From assembly GCA_015062055.1 (NCBI GenBank), contig SUVK01000023.1, forward strand, positions 1-34,122: DNA of 34,122 bases, read 5' to 3'. The notes under the pieces are model-generated. The model had not been told where the DNA came from. It worked only from the letters and a program-made list of their open reading frames with translations, and did no database searches. This DNA comes from Akkermansiaceae bacterium (GTDB taxonomy: Bacteria; Verrucomicrobiota; Verrucomicrobiia; Verrucomicrobiales; Akkermansiaceae). Both the position numbers and the translations under genes were made by a program. Below, piece by piece: positions 14,652 to 21,754 of the stretch (position 1 is the stretch's first letter; each line of letters begins with the position of its first letter).

Positions 14652-15395
14652 ATGGATAAAGGAACAAAAAGTTTATTGAATGTTTTTCTGAGTGTGTTGG
14701 CACCCGTTTTGGTGTTAGACCATTGCTCGGCCTCCGGCGATAGTTGGTGGCATTTGGGCACCACTTGGGCCATGGTTGTCGCTCTTTCGTTGCCCACGGG
14801 GTGTGGTATCTACAGCTTAGTCACCGAAAAGAAGGTCGAGGTGCTTACCGTATTCGGTTTGTTAGGTACCATACTCACGGGTGTTGTCACGGTGTATGCC
14901 AATACGGGAGAGGGCGCAGCCATACGCCCCGATACCCCGTGGTGGTTTGCCGCAAAAGAGGCTCTTATTGCCCTGCTGCTGGCCGGTGCCATGCTGGTGA
15001 ACACCCGCAAGGAGGGCTCCATGTTGCGCGCCTTTGTATACTCTGATGCCATTTTCGATGTCAAAAATATTGAAAAAGCGGTAGCTGAAAAGGACGCACG
15101 CGCTCAATATGACCGCACGCTTGACCACGCAGCCTACATGACGGCCGGGTCTCTGCTGTTCTCTGCCTTGGCCAACTTTGCCCTTGCCCTCTTCTTCTTG
15201 CTGCCGGTACTCGATGCGCCTGCTGCTCAACAAACTGAGCTTTATAATTCTGCTGTCAGCAAAATGATGTGGATGGGCCTGCTTATTATCGGTGTGCCCC
15301 TGTTGATAACTTTGATGCTGGTCATGCGCTACCTGAGCAATAAGCTCATCGCTGTCAGTGGCTTGGCGGAAGAACGCATCTTCTTGCCCCGGTAA
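14652..15395 (+). CDS. VC0807-like integral membrane protein
   Basis: A 247-residue hydrophobic protein with about six membrane segments (roughly 8-25, 37-54, 63-82, 97-113, 165-190 and 206-228). The pattern VFLSVLAPVLVLDH, ALSLPTGCGIYSLVTEKKVE, VFGLLGTILTGVV and WWFAAKEALIALLLAGAMLV matches the VC0807 family, whose function is uncharacterised. Residues about 128-160 form a charged helix-like loop (NIEKAVAEKDARAQYDRTLDHA). It follows rpe on the same strand after 37 bp, and no strong promoter is visible between them. It is followed by a terminator-like hairpin at 15421. Confidence 0.65.
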   Translation: MDKGTKSLLNVFLSVLAPVLVLDHCSASGDSWWHLGTTWAMVVALSLPTGCGIYSLVTEKKVEVLTVFGLLGTILTGVVTVYANTGEGAAIRPDTPWWFAAKEALIALLLAGAMLVNTRKEGSMLRAFVYSDAIFDVKNIEKAVAEKDARAQYDRTLDHAAYMTAGSLLFSALANFALALFFLLPVLDAPAAQQTELYNSAVSKMMWMGLLIIGVPLLITLMLVMRYLSNKLIAVSGLAEERIFLPR

Positions 15396-15420
15396 TGCTG
15401 CCCTCGTTGTTTCTACCGAA

Positions 15421-15459
15421 TGCCGCCTCCCCGCTCATGTGGGCCGGCGGCATAATTTT
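15421..15459 (+). terminator. Terminator-like hairpin after the VC0807-like gene
   Basis: TGCCGCC (15421-15427) pairs with GGCGGCA (15446-15452), with CCC/GGG pairs further in, followed by TAATTTTT. It lies 25 nt past the stop codon. Confidence 0.7.
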
Positions 15460-15726
15460 TCATGTGCAATCTTGTTGGAACAATTAGCTAAATGACAATT
15501 CTGATGTCAAAACAGGCAAAAAAATCTATTTGTTCCACCGCGTGTATGTTTTTAGTTATTGGCAATATGCCACCTACGGCACCGTAGTGCCTTCATTTTT
15601 TTTTGTATCATGCTGACAACCGTGCAGTTTGGGCTCCTGTGGAGACTTTTTTGAGGGCTTTTAGGTGTTGCTTTTGTTTTTACACTTTTTTTGTGACTAA
15701 AAAACATCATTTATCAGAAAAAAGGC
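15460..15726 (+). other. Non-coding region with nested inverted repeats and a possible small RNA terminator
   Basis: No confident gene is seen. The stretch holds TGGAACAA (15476-15483) complementary to TTGTTCCA (15530-15537). Nested inside are TGACA (15493-15497) and TGTCA (15505-15509). Then come GGCAATATGCC (15561-15571) and GGCAC/GTGCC (15578-15582, 15587-15591) followed by TTCA and nine T (15596-15604), which resembles an intrinsic terminator. A 31-codon frame at 15492-15587 (MTILMSKQAKKSICSTACMF...) ends inside that hairpin. Either a small structured RNA or a tiny ORF is possible, but no clear promoter for it was found. Downstream to 15726 the sequence is T-rich without further signal. 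Confidence 0.3.
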
Positions 15727-15755
15727 TTGCCAAGTTGAGTGTAAATCTGTAGAAT
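15727..15755 (+). promoter_or_regulatory. Promoter of rpsA
   Basis: TTGCCA (15727-15732), a 17-bp spacer and TAGAAT (15750-15755), identical hexamers to the tig promoter. It predicts a leader of roughly 90 nt before the rpsA ATG. Confidence 0.6.
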
Positions 15756-15773
15756 TGCTCACCGCGAATTCGC

Positions 15774-15806
15774 CCGGTGGTGTACAGGCACCCCGATAGT
15801 CACCGG
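15774..15806 (+). promoter_or_regulatory. Hairpin in the rpsA leader
   Basis: CCGGTG (15774-15779) pairs with CACCGG (15801-15806). A competing pairing GGTG (15779-15782) with CACC (15789-15792) would exclude it. Alternative structures in an S1 leader fit autogenous control by S1, which is known in enterobacteria, but here it is inference. Confidence 0.35.
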
Positions 15807-15854
15807 CGTAGGGGTCTTGAGAAAACGCGACAACATTAACCAAAACTATTAACA

Positions 15855-17540
15855 ATGAGTATATCTGAATTGGAGGCTTTGATTGATTCCAAGCTTCCTT
15901 CCATTCGTAAAGGTGATATCGTGAACGGTACGATTCTCGAGATTCGCCCGCAGGTCGTCCTCGTGGACATTGGCTATAAGTCTGAAGGTGTCATTTCCAT
16001 CTCTGAGTTTGAGGATGAAGAGATTGAGGTTGGCGACCAGATTGAGGTTCTTCTTGAGAGCCTTGAAAACGACGAAGGTCTCGTCGTCCTTTCCAAAGAG
16101 AAGGCAGCCCACAAACAGAACTGGGACAAGATTGTTGCCGTATACAAAGACGGTGGTCTTGTCAAGGGTAAGGTGAAGAGCGTAGTCAAGGGTGGCCTCA
16201 TGGTCAACGTTGGCGTAGAAGCTTTCTTGCCCGGTTCTCAGGTGGACATCATCCCCCCGAAGGACCTCAACGAGTTCGTTGGTAAGGTCTATGAGTTCAA
16301 GATTGTAAAGGTGAACGACGAGCGCAAGAATATCGTGCTCTCTCGTCGCGAGGTAATCGAGGCCGAGCGCAGCGAGCAGCGCCTCCGCTTCTTGGAGACT
16401 GTGAAGGTTGGCGACCGCGTAACCGGTACCGTCAAGAACATCACAGACTTCGGTGCATTCGTTGACCTGTCCGGCATGGATGGTTTGCTGCACATCACCG
16501 ATATGAGCTGGGGCCGTGTCAATCACCCCTCCGAGATTCTGCACATCGGTCAGGATCTGGACGTACTCATCCTCGAGGTCGATCGCGACAAAGAGCGCGT
16601 ATCTCTGGGCCTCAAGCAACTCTCCGACAATCCTTGGGCAGACATCGAGTCCAAGTACCCCATCAACTCCCGTGTCAAGGGCCGCGTAACCAAGCTTCTG
16701 GCTTACGGTGCATTCGTCGAGCTCGAGAAGGGCGTAGAGGGCCTGGTTCACGTGTCCGAGCTTTCTTGGACCAAGCGCATTACTCGCCCCTCCGACATCC
16801 TTTCTCTGGACCAGGAGATCGAGGCTGTTGTGCTTAACATCTCCGTTGAAGAACAGAAGATTTCCCTCGGTGTGCGTCAGCTCGACGAGAACCCCTGGGA
16901 GGCTATCGAGGCTCGTTTCCCCGTTGGCACCATCATCTCCGGTGCTGTGCGTAACCTCACTCCCTACGGTGCCTTCGTGGCTCTCGAGGAGGGTATTGAC
17001 GGCATGATCCACGTGTCCGACATGAGCTGGACCCGCAAGATCAACCACCCGTCCGAGGTGCTCAAGAAGGGCGACGTTGTCGAGGCTCGCGTGCTCAATA
17101 TCGACAAAGAGAACCAGCGCGTATCCCTTGGCATCAAGCAGCTTGAGAGCGATCCCTGGGAGAGCATCGACAACCGCTTCAAGGTGGGCGATCTCGTTTC
17201 CGGTCAGGTTGCCAAGATTGCTTCCTTCGGTGCCTTCGTCAACTTGGATGGCGATATCGACGGTCTTATCCACATCTCCCAGCTTTCCGAGGAGCACGTG
17301 GAGCGCGTCAAGGACGTCATCAAGGTGGGCGACTCCATCAAGGCTCGCGTCATCAAGGTAGACAAGCTAGAGCGCCGCATCGGTCTTTCCATCAAGGCTG
17401 TCAACTACGATCCCGAGCAGCTGCGCCGCGAGACGGCCGCCTTCGAGACCGTTCGCGCCGGCGACATGGTGGGTCTGGAGCAGGCCTTCAACCTCGCTGC
17501 CCTTCAGGCCGAGGAGTGGAGCCCCTCCGAGCAGAAGTAA
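15855..17540 (+). CDS. rpsA: 30S ribosomal protein S1
   Basis: A 561-residue, six-domain S1 protein, which binds single-stranded mRNA and helps load it on the 30S subunit. Six S1 (OB-fold) repeats can be counted at about residues 20-85, 105-170, 190-258, 275-345, 360-430 and 447-517. Typical repeat signatures are VTGTVKNITDFGAFVDLSG, GLLHITDMSW, HPSEILHIGQ and KERVSLGLKQLSDNPW, repeated with variation. Length equals the standard Gram-negative form (about 557). Codon use is visibly more biased than in neighbours (GAG, AAG and CTC rich), as expected for a highly expressed gene. It has its own promoter, a long leader and a strong terminator. Confidence 0.97.
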   Translation: MSISELEALIDSKLPSIRKGDIVNGTILEIRPQVVLVDIGYKSEGVISISEFEDEEIEVGDQIEVLLESLENDEGLVVLSKEKAAHKQNWDKIVAVYKDGGLVKGKVKSVVKGGLMVNVGVEAFLPGSQVDIIPPKDLNEFVGKVYEFKIVKVNDERKNIVLSRREVIEAERSEQRLRFLETVKVGDRVTGTVKNITDFGAFVDLSGMDGLLHITDMSWGRVNHPSEILHIGQDLDVLILEVDRDKERVSLGLKQLSDNPWADIESKYPINSRVKGRVTKLLAYGAFVELEKGVEGLVHVSELSWTKRITRPSDILSLDQEIEAVVLNISVEEQKISLGVRQLDENPWEAIEARFPVGTIISGAVRNLTPYGAFVALEEGIDGMIHVSDMSWTRKINHPSEVLKKGDVVEARVLNIDKENQRVSLGIKQLESDPWESIDNRFKVGDLVSGQVAKIASFGAFVNLDGDIDGLIHISQLSEEHVERVKDVIKVGDSIKARVIKVDKLERRIGLSIKAVNYDPEQLRRETAAFETVRAGDMVGLEQAFNLAALQAEEWSPSEQK

Positions 17541-17579
17541 CCTCTGCGCTGCGGGTATCTCCCGCAAAATTCAATTCTT

Positions 17580-17612
17580 CGCACTGCAAGCTACGGCTTG
17601 CAGTGCGTTTTT
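17580..17612 (+). terminator. Strong rho-independent terminator of rpsA
   Basis: A perfect 12-bp stem CGCACTGCAAGC / GCTTGCAGTGCG with a TACG tetraloop, followed by TTTTT. A smaller hairpin (TGCGGG/CCCGCA, 17550-17566) precedes it. Confidence 0.93.
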
Positions 17613-17617
17613 CATGC

Positions 17618-17646
17618 TTGACAGGGCAGGGTATATATAGTAGCAT
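17618..17646 (+). promoter_or_regulatory. Promoter of the WecG/TagA glycosyltransferase gene
   Basis: A perfect TTGACA (17618-17623), a 17-bp spacer and TAGCAT (17641-17646). The gene's ATG at 17655 is only 8 nt beyond the -10 element, so transcription would start at or near the start codon. Confidence 0.45.
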
Positions 17647-17654
17647 GGCCCCAC

Positions 17655-18401
17655 ATGCAGCAGCCGAAAACACAGCAGATATTTGGAATCCCCTTTGTTG
17701 CCTCTACCTTAGAGTCTGCTGCTGCTCATTTTGCTCAGCGTGCCGTTACTACAACGACCCCTTGCTTGGTAGCTCATTCAGACGTGCACGTTTTGACCCG
17801 TATTTTGCATGAGAAAGATTACGGGGAAGGGCTGGCGCAGTTTGATTATATATGCCCGGACGGCATGCCTATTGTATGGTTGATGCGCCGCAAAAAGGCA
17901 GATGCCCACCGCTTGTACGGGCCGGATATGATGGAGCAAATGTGGAGTATCAGCGCCGCAAATGGTTTGCGCCACTTCTTGCTCGGCGGTTCGGAGGAGG
18001 CGGTTGCCTTGCTCCGGGAAAAACTGGGTGCCCGTTATGAAGGTGCGCAGGTTGTGGGGCATTATTGTCCCCCCATGGGTGAATGGCCCGAGGGAACACA
18101 TGAAGAGATTTTTCGCCGTATACGCGAAAGCGGAGCCAACTGTGTGTGGGTGGGCCTCGGCTGCCCCAAGCAAGAGCGCTGGATGTTCACCCACCGCTCC
18201 CAACTCCCCCCGGCCCTCTATTTCGGTGTGGGAGCCGCATTTAACTTCCACGCCGGCCTTGTAAAACAAGCCCCCAAATGGGTGCGCTCTCATGGTTTGG
18301 AGTGGCTCTACCGCCTTTGCAAAGAACCGCGACGCCTCTTTAAACGCTACTTGGTACACAATACCCGCTTTTTGTGGTATTGCCTGACCAAGAAAATCTG
18401 A
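17655..18401 (+). CDS. WecG/TagA/CpsF family glycosyltransferase (GT26)
   Basis: A 248-residue membrane-associated glycosyltransferase that adds an N-acetylmannosamine-type sugar to a polyprenol-linked acceptor in surface polysaccharide synthesis. Family motifs are clear: IFGIPFVASTLESA at the N-terminus, YICPDGMPIVWLMR, RLYGPDMMEQM, LLGGSEEAVALLREKL, WVGLGCPKQERWM, GVGAAFNFHAG, APKWVRSHGLEWLYRL, and EPRRLFKRYL, the basic C-terminal membrane-binding segment. Length is normal. The start at 17655 is the first ATG in this frame; an ATG at 17645 is out of frame. The exact sugar cannot be told. It stands alone between the rpsA terminator and the tpiA promoter. Confidence 0.9.
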   Translation: MQQPKTQQIFGIPFVASTLESAAAHFAQRAVTTTTPCLVAHSDVHVLTRILHEKDYGEGLAQFDYICPDGMPIVWLMRRKKADAHRLYGPDMMEQMWSISAANGLRHFLLGGSEEAVALLREKLGARYEGAQVVGHYCPPMGEWPEGTHEEIFRRIRESGANCVWVGLGCPKQERWMFTHRSQLPPALYFGVGAAFNFHAGLVKQAPKWVRSHGLEWLYRLCKEPRRLFKRYLVHNTRFLWYCLTKKI

Positions 18402-18496
18402 GTCAGGTCACGCTTGCTGTTGTGCTCTTTTCTTGCCTTGTGAGTATGAGGCGTCTTATCCATCGAGATAGAAACAACTGCTAAAACTGATTTTTC

Positions 18497-18525
18497 TTGA
18501 CTTTCATAACGGAAGCGAGTACAAT
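18497..18525 (+). promoter_or_regulatory. Promoter of tpiA
   Basis: TTGACT (18497-18502), an exact 17-bp spacer and TACAAT (18520-18525), 33 nt before the tpiA ATG. One of the best sigma70 matches in the window. Confidence 0.7.
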
Positions 18526-18558
18526 TCACGCGTCCAAACAAGACAACATTTTACAATT

Positions 18559-19320
18559 ATGTCTCGCAAACCCATTATTGCTGCTAACTGGAAGATGAAC
18601 ATCGGCCCGGCAGAAGCTAAGGCTTTCTTGGCCGCGTTCAAAGAAGAGAACACCTGCGACATCGCAGTAGATAAGGTAATCGTGCCTCCCTTTGTGACGA
18701 TTCCCGCTGTGATGGAGGTGCTTAATGGTTGCAAGTGCATCGGCGTAGGTGCTCAGGACGTGAGCGACCGCGACAACGGTGCCTTCACCGGTGAGATTTC
18801 CACCGCTATGCTTAACGAGCTGGGCTGCACCTACGTTGTGCTGGGCCACAGCGAGCGTCGCCAGTACCATGGTGAGACCAACGCTTACATCAACAAGAAG
18901 ATTAAGAAGGCCTTGGCTGCCGGTATCTGCCCGATCTACTGCATCGGCGAGACGCTGGAGCAGCGCCAGGGTGGCCAGCTTGAGAGCGTTCTCAAGTCTC
19001 AGGTGGTAGAGGGCCTTGAGGGCCTTACCGCTGAGGAGGTTGCCGGCCTTGTAATCGCTTACGAACCTGTATGGGCTATCGGTACCGGTGTAACCGCTTC
19101 TGCAGCAGATGCTCAGAGCGCCCACGCTTTCATTCGTGGCGTGATTGCCGACACCTTCGGTGCCGAGGCTGCCGATAAGGTCCGTTTGCTGTACGGTGGC
19201 TCCGTGAAGCCCGGCAATGCTGCCGAGCTGATGAGCCAGCCCGACATTGACGGTGCTTTGGTGGGTGGTGCTGCTCTTAAGGCAGACTCCTTTGCCGCCA
19301 TCATCAAGGCCTCCGTATAA
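18559..19320 (+). CDS. tpiA: Triosephosphate isomerase
   Basis: A 253-residue TIM-barrel enzyme of glycolysis that interconverts dihydroxyacetone phosphate and glyceraldehyde 3-phosphate. Catalytic residues are visible: Lys12 in AANWKMN, His97 in LGHSERR and Glu169 in AYEPVWAIGTG, followed by the flexible loop and the phosphate-binding LYGGSVKPGNA and GALVGGAAL. Length is normal. Like rpsA and rpoA it has strongly biased codons, consistent with high expression. It has its own promoter and a GC-rich hairpin downstream and is probably monocistronic. Confidence 0.97.
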   Translation: MSRKPIIAANWKMNIGPAEAKAFLAAFKEENTCDIAVDKVIVPPFVTIPAVMEVLNGCKCIGVGAQDVSDRDNGAFTGEISTAMLNELGCTYVVLGHSERRQYHGETNAYINKKIKKALAAGICPIYCIGETLEQRQGGQLESVLKSQVVEGLEGLTAEEVAGLVIAYEPVWAIGTGVTASAADAQSAHAFIRGVIADTFGAEAADKVRLLYGGSVKPGNAAELMSQPDIDGALVGGAALKADSFAAIIKASV

Positions 19321-19347
19321 TTACGGTTTCCCTCATCTCCTTTCTTC

Positions 19348-19374
19348 GGGGCGTGCACACAGAGTGCACGCCCC
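19348..19374 (+). terminator. GC-rich hairpin after tpiA
   Basis: A perfect 11-bp stem GGGGCGTGCAC / GTGCACGCCCC with a 5-nt loop, 27 nt past the tpiA stop. No T-tract follows, so its termination efficiency is uncertain. Confidence 0.6.
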
Positions 19375-19467
19375 CTTGCGTATACTCATGTGCGCATTTT
19401 ATCCCACGCTCCTACTTTGTAATCCGCACTTCGTACTTCAAATTGTGGCATTACACAAAAATTACAC

Positions 19468-19497
19468 TTGCGTAGGGTAGGGGAGGCGTGGTAATAT
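19468..19497 (+). promoter_or_regulatory. Promoter of the bamD-lptE-rsmI operon
   Basis: TTGCGT (19468-19473), an 18-bp spacer and TAATAT (19492-19497). The ATG at 19507 is 9 nt beyond the -10 element, giving an extremely short leader. Confidence 0.4.
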
Positions 19498-19506
19498 GTT
19501 GACGTT

Positions 19507-20481
19507 ATGAAGAAAAATCTGCAGTTTTTGTGGTGCTTGGGTGCTGTATTGCCATTGACCATGTGTCATACCGGGAACGAATTGATGCCGGCCGGCACAT
19601 TGGTTGCCAGCGAACCGGCTGCAGATGCCCTGTTGAAATCTGCTCGTCAACATGCGGCCCAAAATAAACTCTCTGACGCCGAAGATGATTTGAAACAAAT
19701 CATCAATCGATATGAGAATGCCCCGTGTGTACCCGAGGCCAGGTTCCTTTTGGCCGAGGTTTACGAGAAACAAGGGCTGCCCCGCAAAGCGTTCGATGAA
19801 TATGATAAAATCATTACTCGCTACCAAAGCAGCACCTTGTACGAGAAAGCTCTCAACAGACAATTAGCACTGGCCATGGCTGCCGCCAAGGGGAATCTCA
19901 AGGTAGAGGTATTGGGACTTTGGTCCACCAATATCGATTCAACCGTCGTCATTGATTGGCTTGGCAAGGTGATACGAAATGCACCGTATAATGATATGGC
20001 TGCAACTGCAACCTCGGTATTGGGTAAGTTTTTGGTAGATCAAGAAAAATACGAAGAAGCCGCCATGGTGTACTCCAAGTTGGTAGAAGATTACCCCACC
20101 AGTCGCTATGCCCCCGAGGCACAGTTGATGGTAGCACAACTTTGGGCAACCAGCCGCACACGAGGCGACCAAAACTTGGTGAATCTTCACCGTGCGCAAG
20201 AAGCCTACGAGGAGTTTACCTTGCTCTTCCCCAACCATGAAGATGCCGGTAAGGCCTTGGCCGAAGCCTCCAATATGCGCCGTTTGCTGGTTCGCCAAGA
20301 GTTGGAGGTAGGTCGCTATTACTTGGAGCGCTCCAAGGAGTATGTATCGGCCATCTTCTGTTTTGAAAACGTTATTCGTCAACGCAAAGATAACCCCGAA
20401 GCCGCAAAAGAAGCAGAGCAGTTGTTGAACCAAGCTCGTGCTTTACAGGCAGCCCAAAACGCAAAAATGAAGAAGTCATGA
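19507..20481 (+). CDS. BamD-like outer-membrane assembly lipoprotein with TPR repeats
   Basis: A 324-residue exported protein built from tetratricopeptide-type helix pairs. Segments AEDDLKQIINRYENAPCVPEARFLLAEVY, AFDEYDKIITRY and EEAAMVYSKLVEDYPTSRYAPEAQLMVAQLW match the YfiO/BamD family, which helps insert beta-barrel proteins in the outer membrane. The signal peptide ends LPLTMC, suggesting lipidation at Cys20, although Met at -1 is unusual. It is longer than E. coli BamD (245), with a middle part (about 118-165) lacking clear repeats. Its stop overlaps the start of the LptE-like gene by 4 bp (ATGA). A general TPR lipoprotein is the alternative. Confidence 0.75.
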   Translation: MKKNLQFLWCLGAVLPLTMCHTGNELMPAGTLVASEPAADALLKSARQHAAQNKLSDAEDDLKQIINRYENAPCVPEARFLLAEVYEKQGLPRKAFDEYDKIITRYQSSTLYEKALNRQLALAMAAAKGNLKVEVLGLWSTNIDSTVVIDWLGKVIRNAPYNDMAATATSVLGKFLVDQEKYEEAAMVYSKLVEDYPTSRYAPEAQLMVAQLWATSRTRGDQNLVNLHRAQEAYEEFTLLFPNHEDAGKALAEASNMRRLLVRQELEVGRYYLERSKEYVSAIFCFENVIRQRKDNPEAAKEAEQLLNQARALQAAQNAKMKKS

Positions 20482-20987
20482 AACGTCTCCTCTCTCTTAT
20501 AGCAATATCGGTTCCTCTTCTTACAGCCTCCTGCGGTTATAAGTTGGGAGGCTTGGTCAGTGGTGATATGAAGGATATGAAAACTTTCGATGTTACCATG
20601 TTCGAGAACTATACCAATTATCCGCATGTAGCCATGCAAATGACAACAGCCTTGGCTGATGCGTTGCAGAGTGACGGCACCTTCCGCATGGTTGCCCCCT
20701 CGCAAAGCGATTTCTCGGTGTCCGGTAAAGTGACCAGCGTCTCGGCATCCAGCCTTACGACAAACCCCGACGATACCTACCTCAGCCTCGAAATCGGCCT
20801 TACCGTGCATGTAGATTACTCCATTACTGACCGCAAGAGTGGCAAAGTAATCAAGACGGGCAGCGTAACCGGCCGGGGTAGCTATTTCAACACGCCCGGC
20901 AACGTGCAATCCGCGCGCGATGCTGCACTCTCTTATGCCACGCGTTTGGCCGCCGAGGAATTAGTTGATGCGTTGACGCTGCCATGA
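20478..20987 (+). CDS. LptE-like LPS-assembly lipoprotein
   Basis: A 169-residue lipoprotein: signal peptide MKRLLSLIAISVPLLTASC, lipidated at Cys19, immediately followed by GYKLGG, the hallmark of LptE (RlpB) proteins. The rest follows the family pattern: FENYTNYPHVAMQMTTALADAL, DGTFRMV, DFSVSGKVTSV, a beta-rich middle, and a final helix YATRLAAEELVDAL. LptE plugs the LptD barrel and helps place lipopolysaccharide in the outer leaflet. Position between a BamD-like gene and rsmI, with 4-bp overlaps on both sides, indicates one tightly coupled operon for envelope biogenesis. Confidence 0.82.
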   Translation: MKRLLSLIAISVPLLTASCGYKLGGLVSGDMKDMKTFDVTMFENYTNYPHVAMQMTTALADALQSDGTFRMVAPSQSDFSVSGKVTSVSASSLTTNPDDTYLSLEIGLTVHVDYSITDRKSGKVIKTGSVTGRGSYFNTPGNVQSARDAALSYATRLAAEELVDALTLP

Positions 20988-21691
20988 TTGAGTACCCCGT
21001 CAGCTTTGTCGGGTTGCCCATTGGAAACCGCGAGGACATTACCCGCCGCGCCTTGCAGGTGATGGAAGGGGTGGACTGCATCTGTTGCGAAGATACACGC
21101 AACACCGGTATGCTGCTCAGCCACTATGGTATTAAAAAAACACTACTGAGTTTGCATGAGCATAACGAAAGCTCCCGTGCCCCTGAAATTGCAGACCGTG
21201 CCTTGGCCGGCGAGCGCTTTGCCGTAGTGACGGATGCCGGCATGCCCGGTGTGTCAGACCCCGGCTACCGCCTTATCCAAGAGCTTAAGGCAAAGAATGT
21301 TGCCTTTACGGTGTTGCCCGGGCCATCTGCCGTTGTTACGGCTTTGGTAGGCTCGGGGTTACCCAGTGATGCTTTCTTTTTCGGAGGATTTCTCCCCGTA
21401 AAATCCGGTAAAAAAACGCAAGCGTTACAATCGGCCTTGGCAGCTTCTTATACCTCTATCTTTTACGAATCGCCCTTCCGCATTGTCAAGACAGTAAAGC
21501 TTTTGGCTGAGTTAGACCCGAATGTCCCCATATGCGTTGCCAGAGAATTGACAAAAGTATTTGAGACCTATCACCGGGGCACGGCGCAACAATTAGCGCA
21601 GGTTTTTGAAAATCAACCACCCAAGGGAGAAATGGTGTTATTGATTGGCGGCGTTAATGCCCCCAGAACTATTTCTACAAAAACAGTGTGA
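20984..21691 (+). CDS. rsmI: 16S rRNA (cytidine(1402)-2'-O)-methyltransferase
   Basis: A 235-residue SAM-dependent methyltransferase of the tetrapyrrole-methylase fold that 2'-O-methylates C1402 in the decoding centre of 16S rRNA. Motifs: FVGLPIGNREDITRRAL, CEDTRNTGMLLSHYGI, LLSLHEHNES, VVTDAGMPGVSDPGYRL, VLPGPSAVVTALVGSGLP, FFFGGFLP, FYESPFRIVKTV and ARELTKVFETYHRG, all typical of RsmI. It is shorter than the E. coli protein (286) because the small C-terminal domain is absent, ending soon after GEMVLLIGG. It overlaps the preceding gene by 4 bp. Confidence 0.93.
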   Translation: MIEYPVSFVGLPIGNREDITRRALQVMEGVDCICCEDTRNTGMLLSHYGIKKTLLSLHEHNESSRAPEIADRALAGERFAVVTDAGMPGVSDPGYRLIQELKAKNVAFTVLPGPSAVVTALVGSGLPSDAFFFGGFLPVKSGKKTQALQSALAASYTSIFYESPFRIVKTVKLLAELDPNVPICVARELTKVFETYHRGTAQQLAQVFENQPPKGEMVLLIGGVNAPRTISTKTV

Positions 21692-21718
21692 TTTTTTTGT
21701 CGTAAACGCATTAACAGA

Positions 21719-21747
21719 TTGACGTTTGTTTGTTATTACGCTAGAAT
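21719..21747 (+). promoter_or_regulatory. Promoter of the hydrolase gene, likely leaderless
   Basis: TTGACG (21719-21724), a 17-bp spacer and TAGAAT (21742-21747). The ATG at 21755 begins 7 nt after the -10 element, the expected transcription start, so the mRNA would start at the AUG. Confidence 0.6.
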
Positions 21748-21754
21748 CAGTCTC

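Noticed and set aside
15849..17297. 482-codon minus-strand open frame opposite rpsA
   Set aside because: A codon-bias shadow of the highly expressed rpsA; the plus-strand protein has six clear S1 domains.
18347..18541. 64-codon minus-strand frame between the glycosyltransferase and tpiA
   Set aside because: Overlaps the tpiA promoter and the end of the opposite gene; no motifs.
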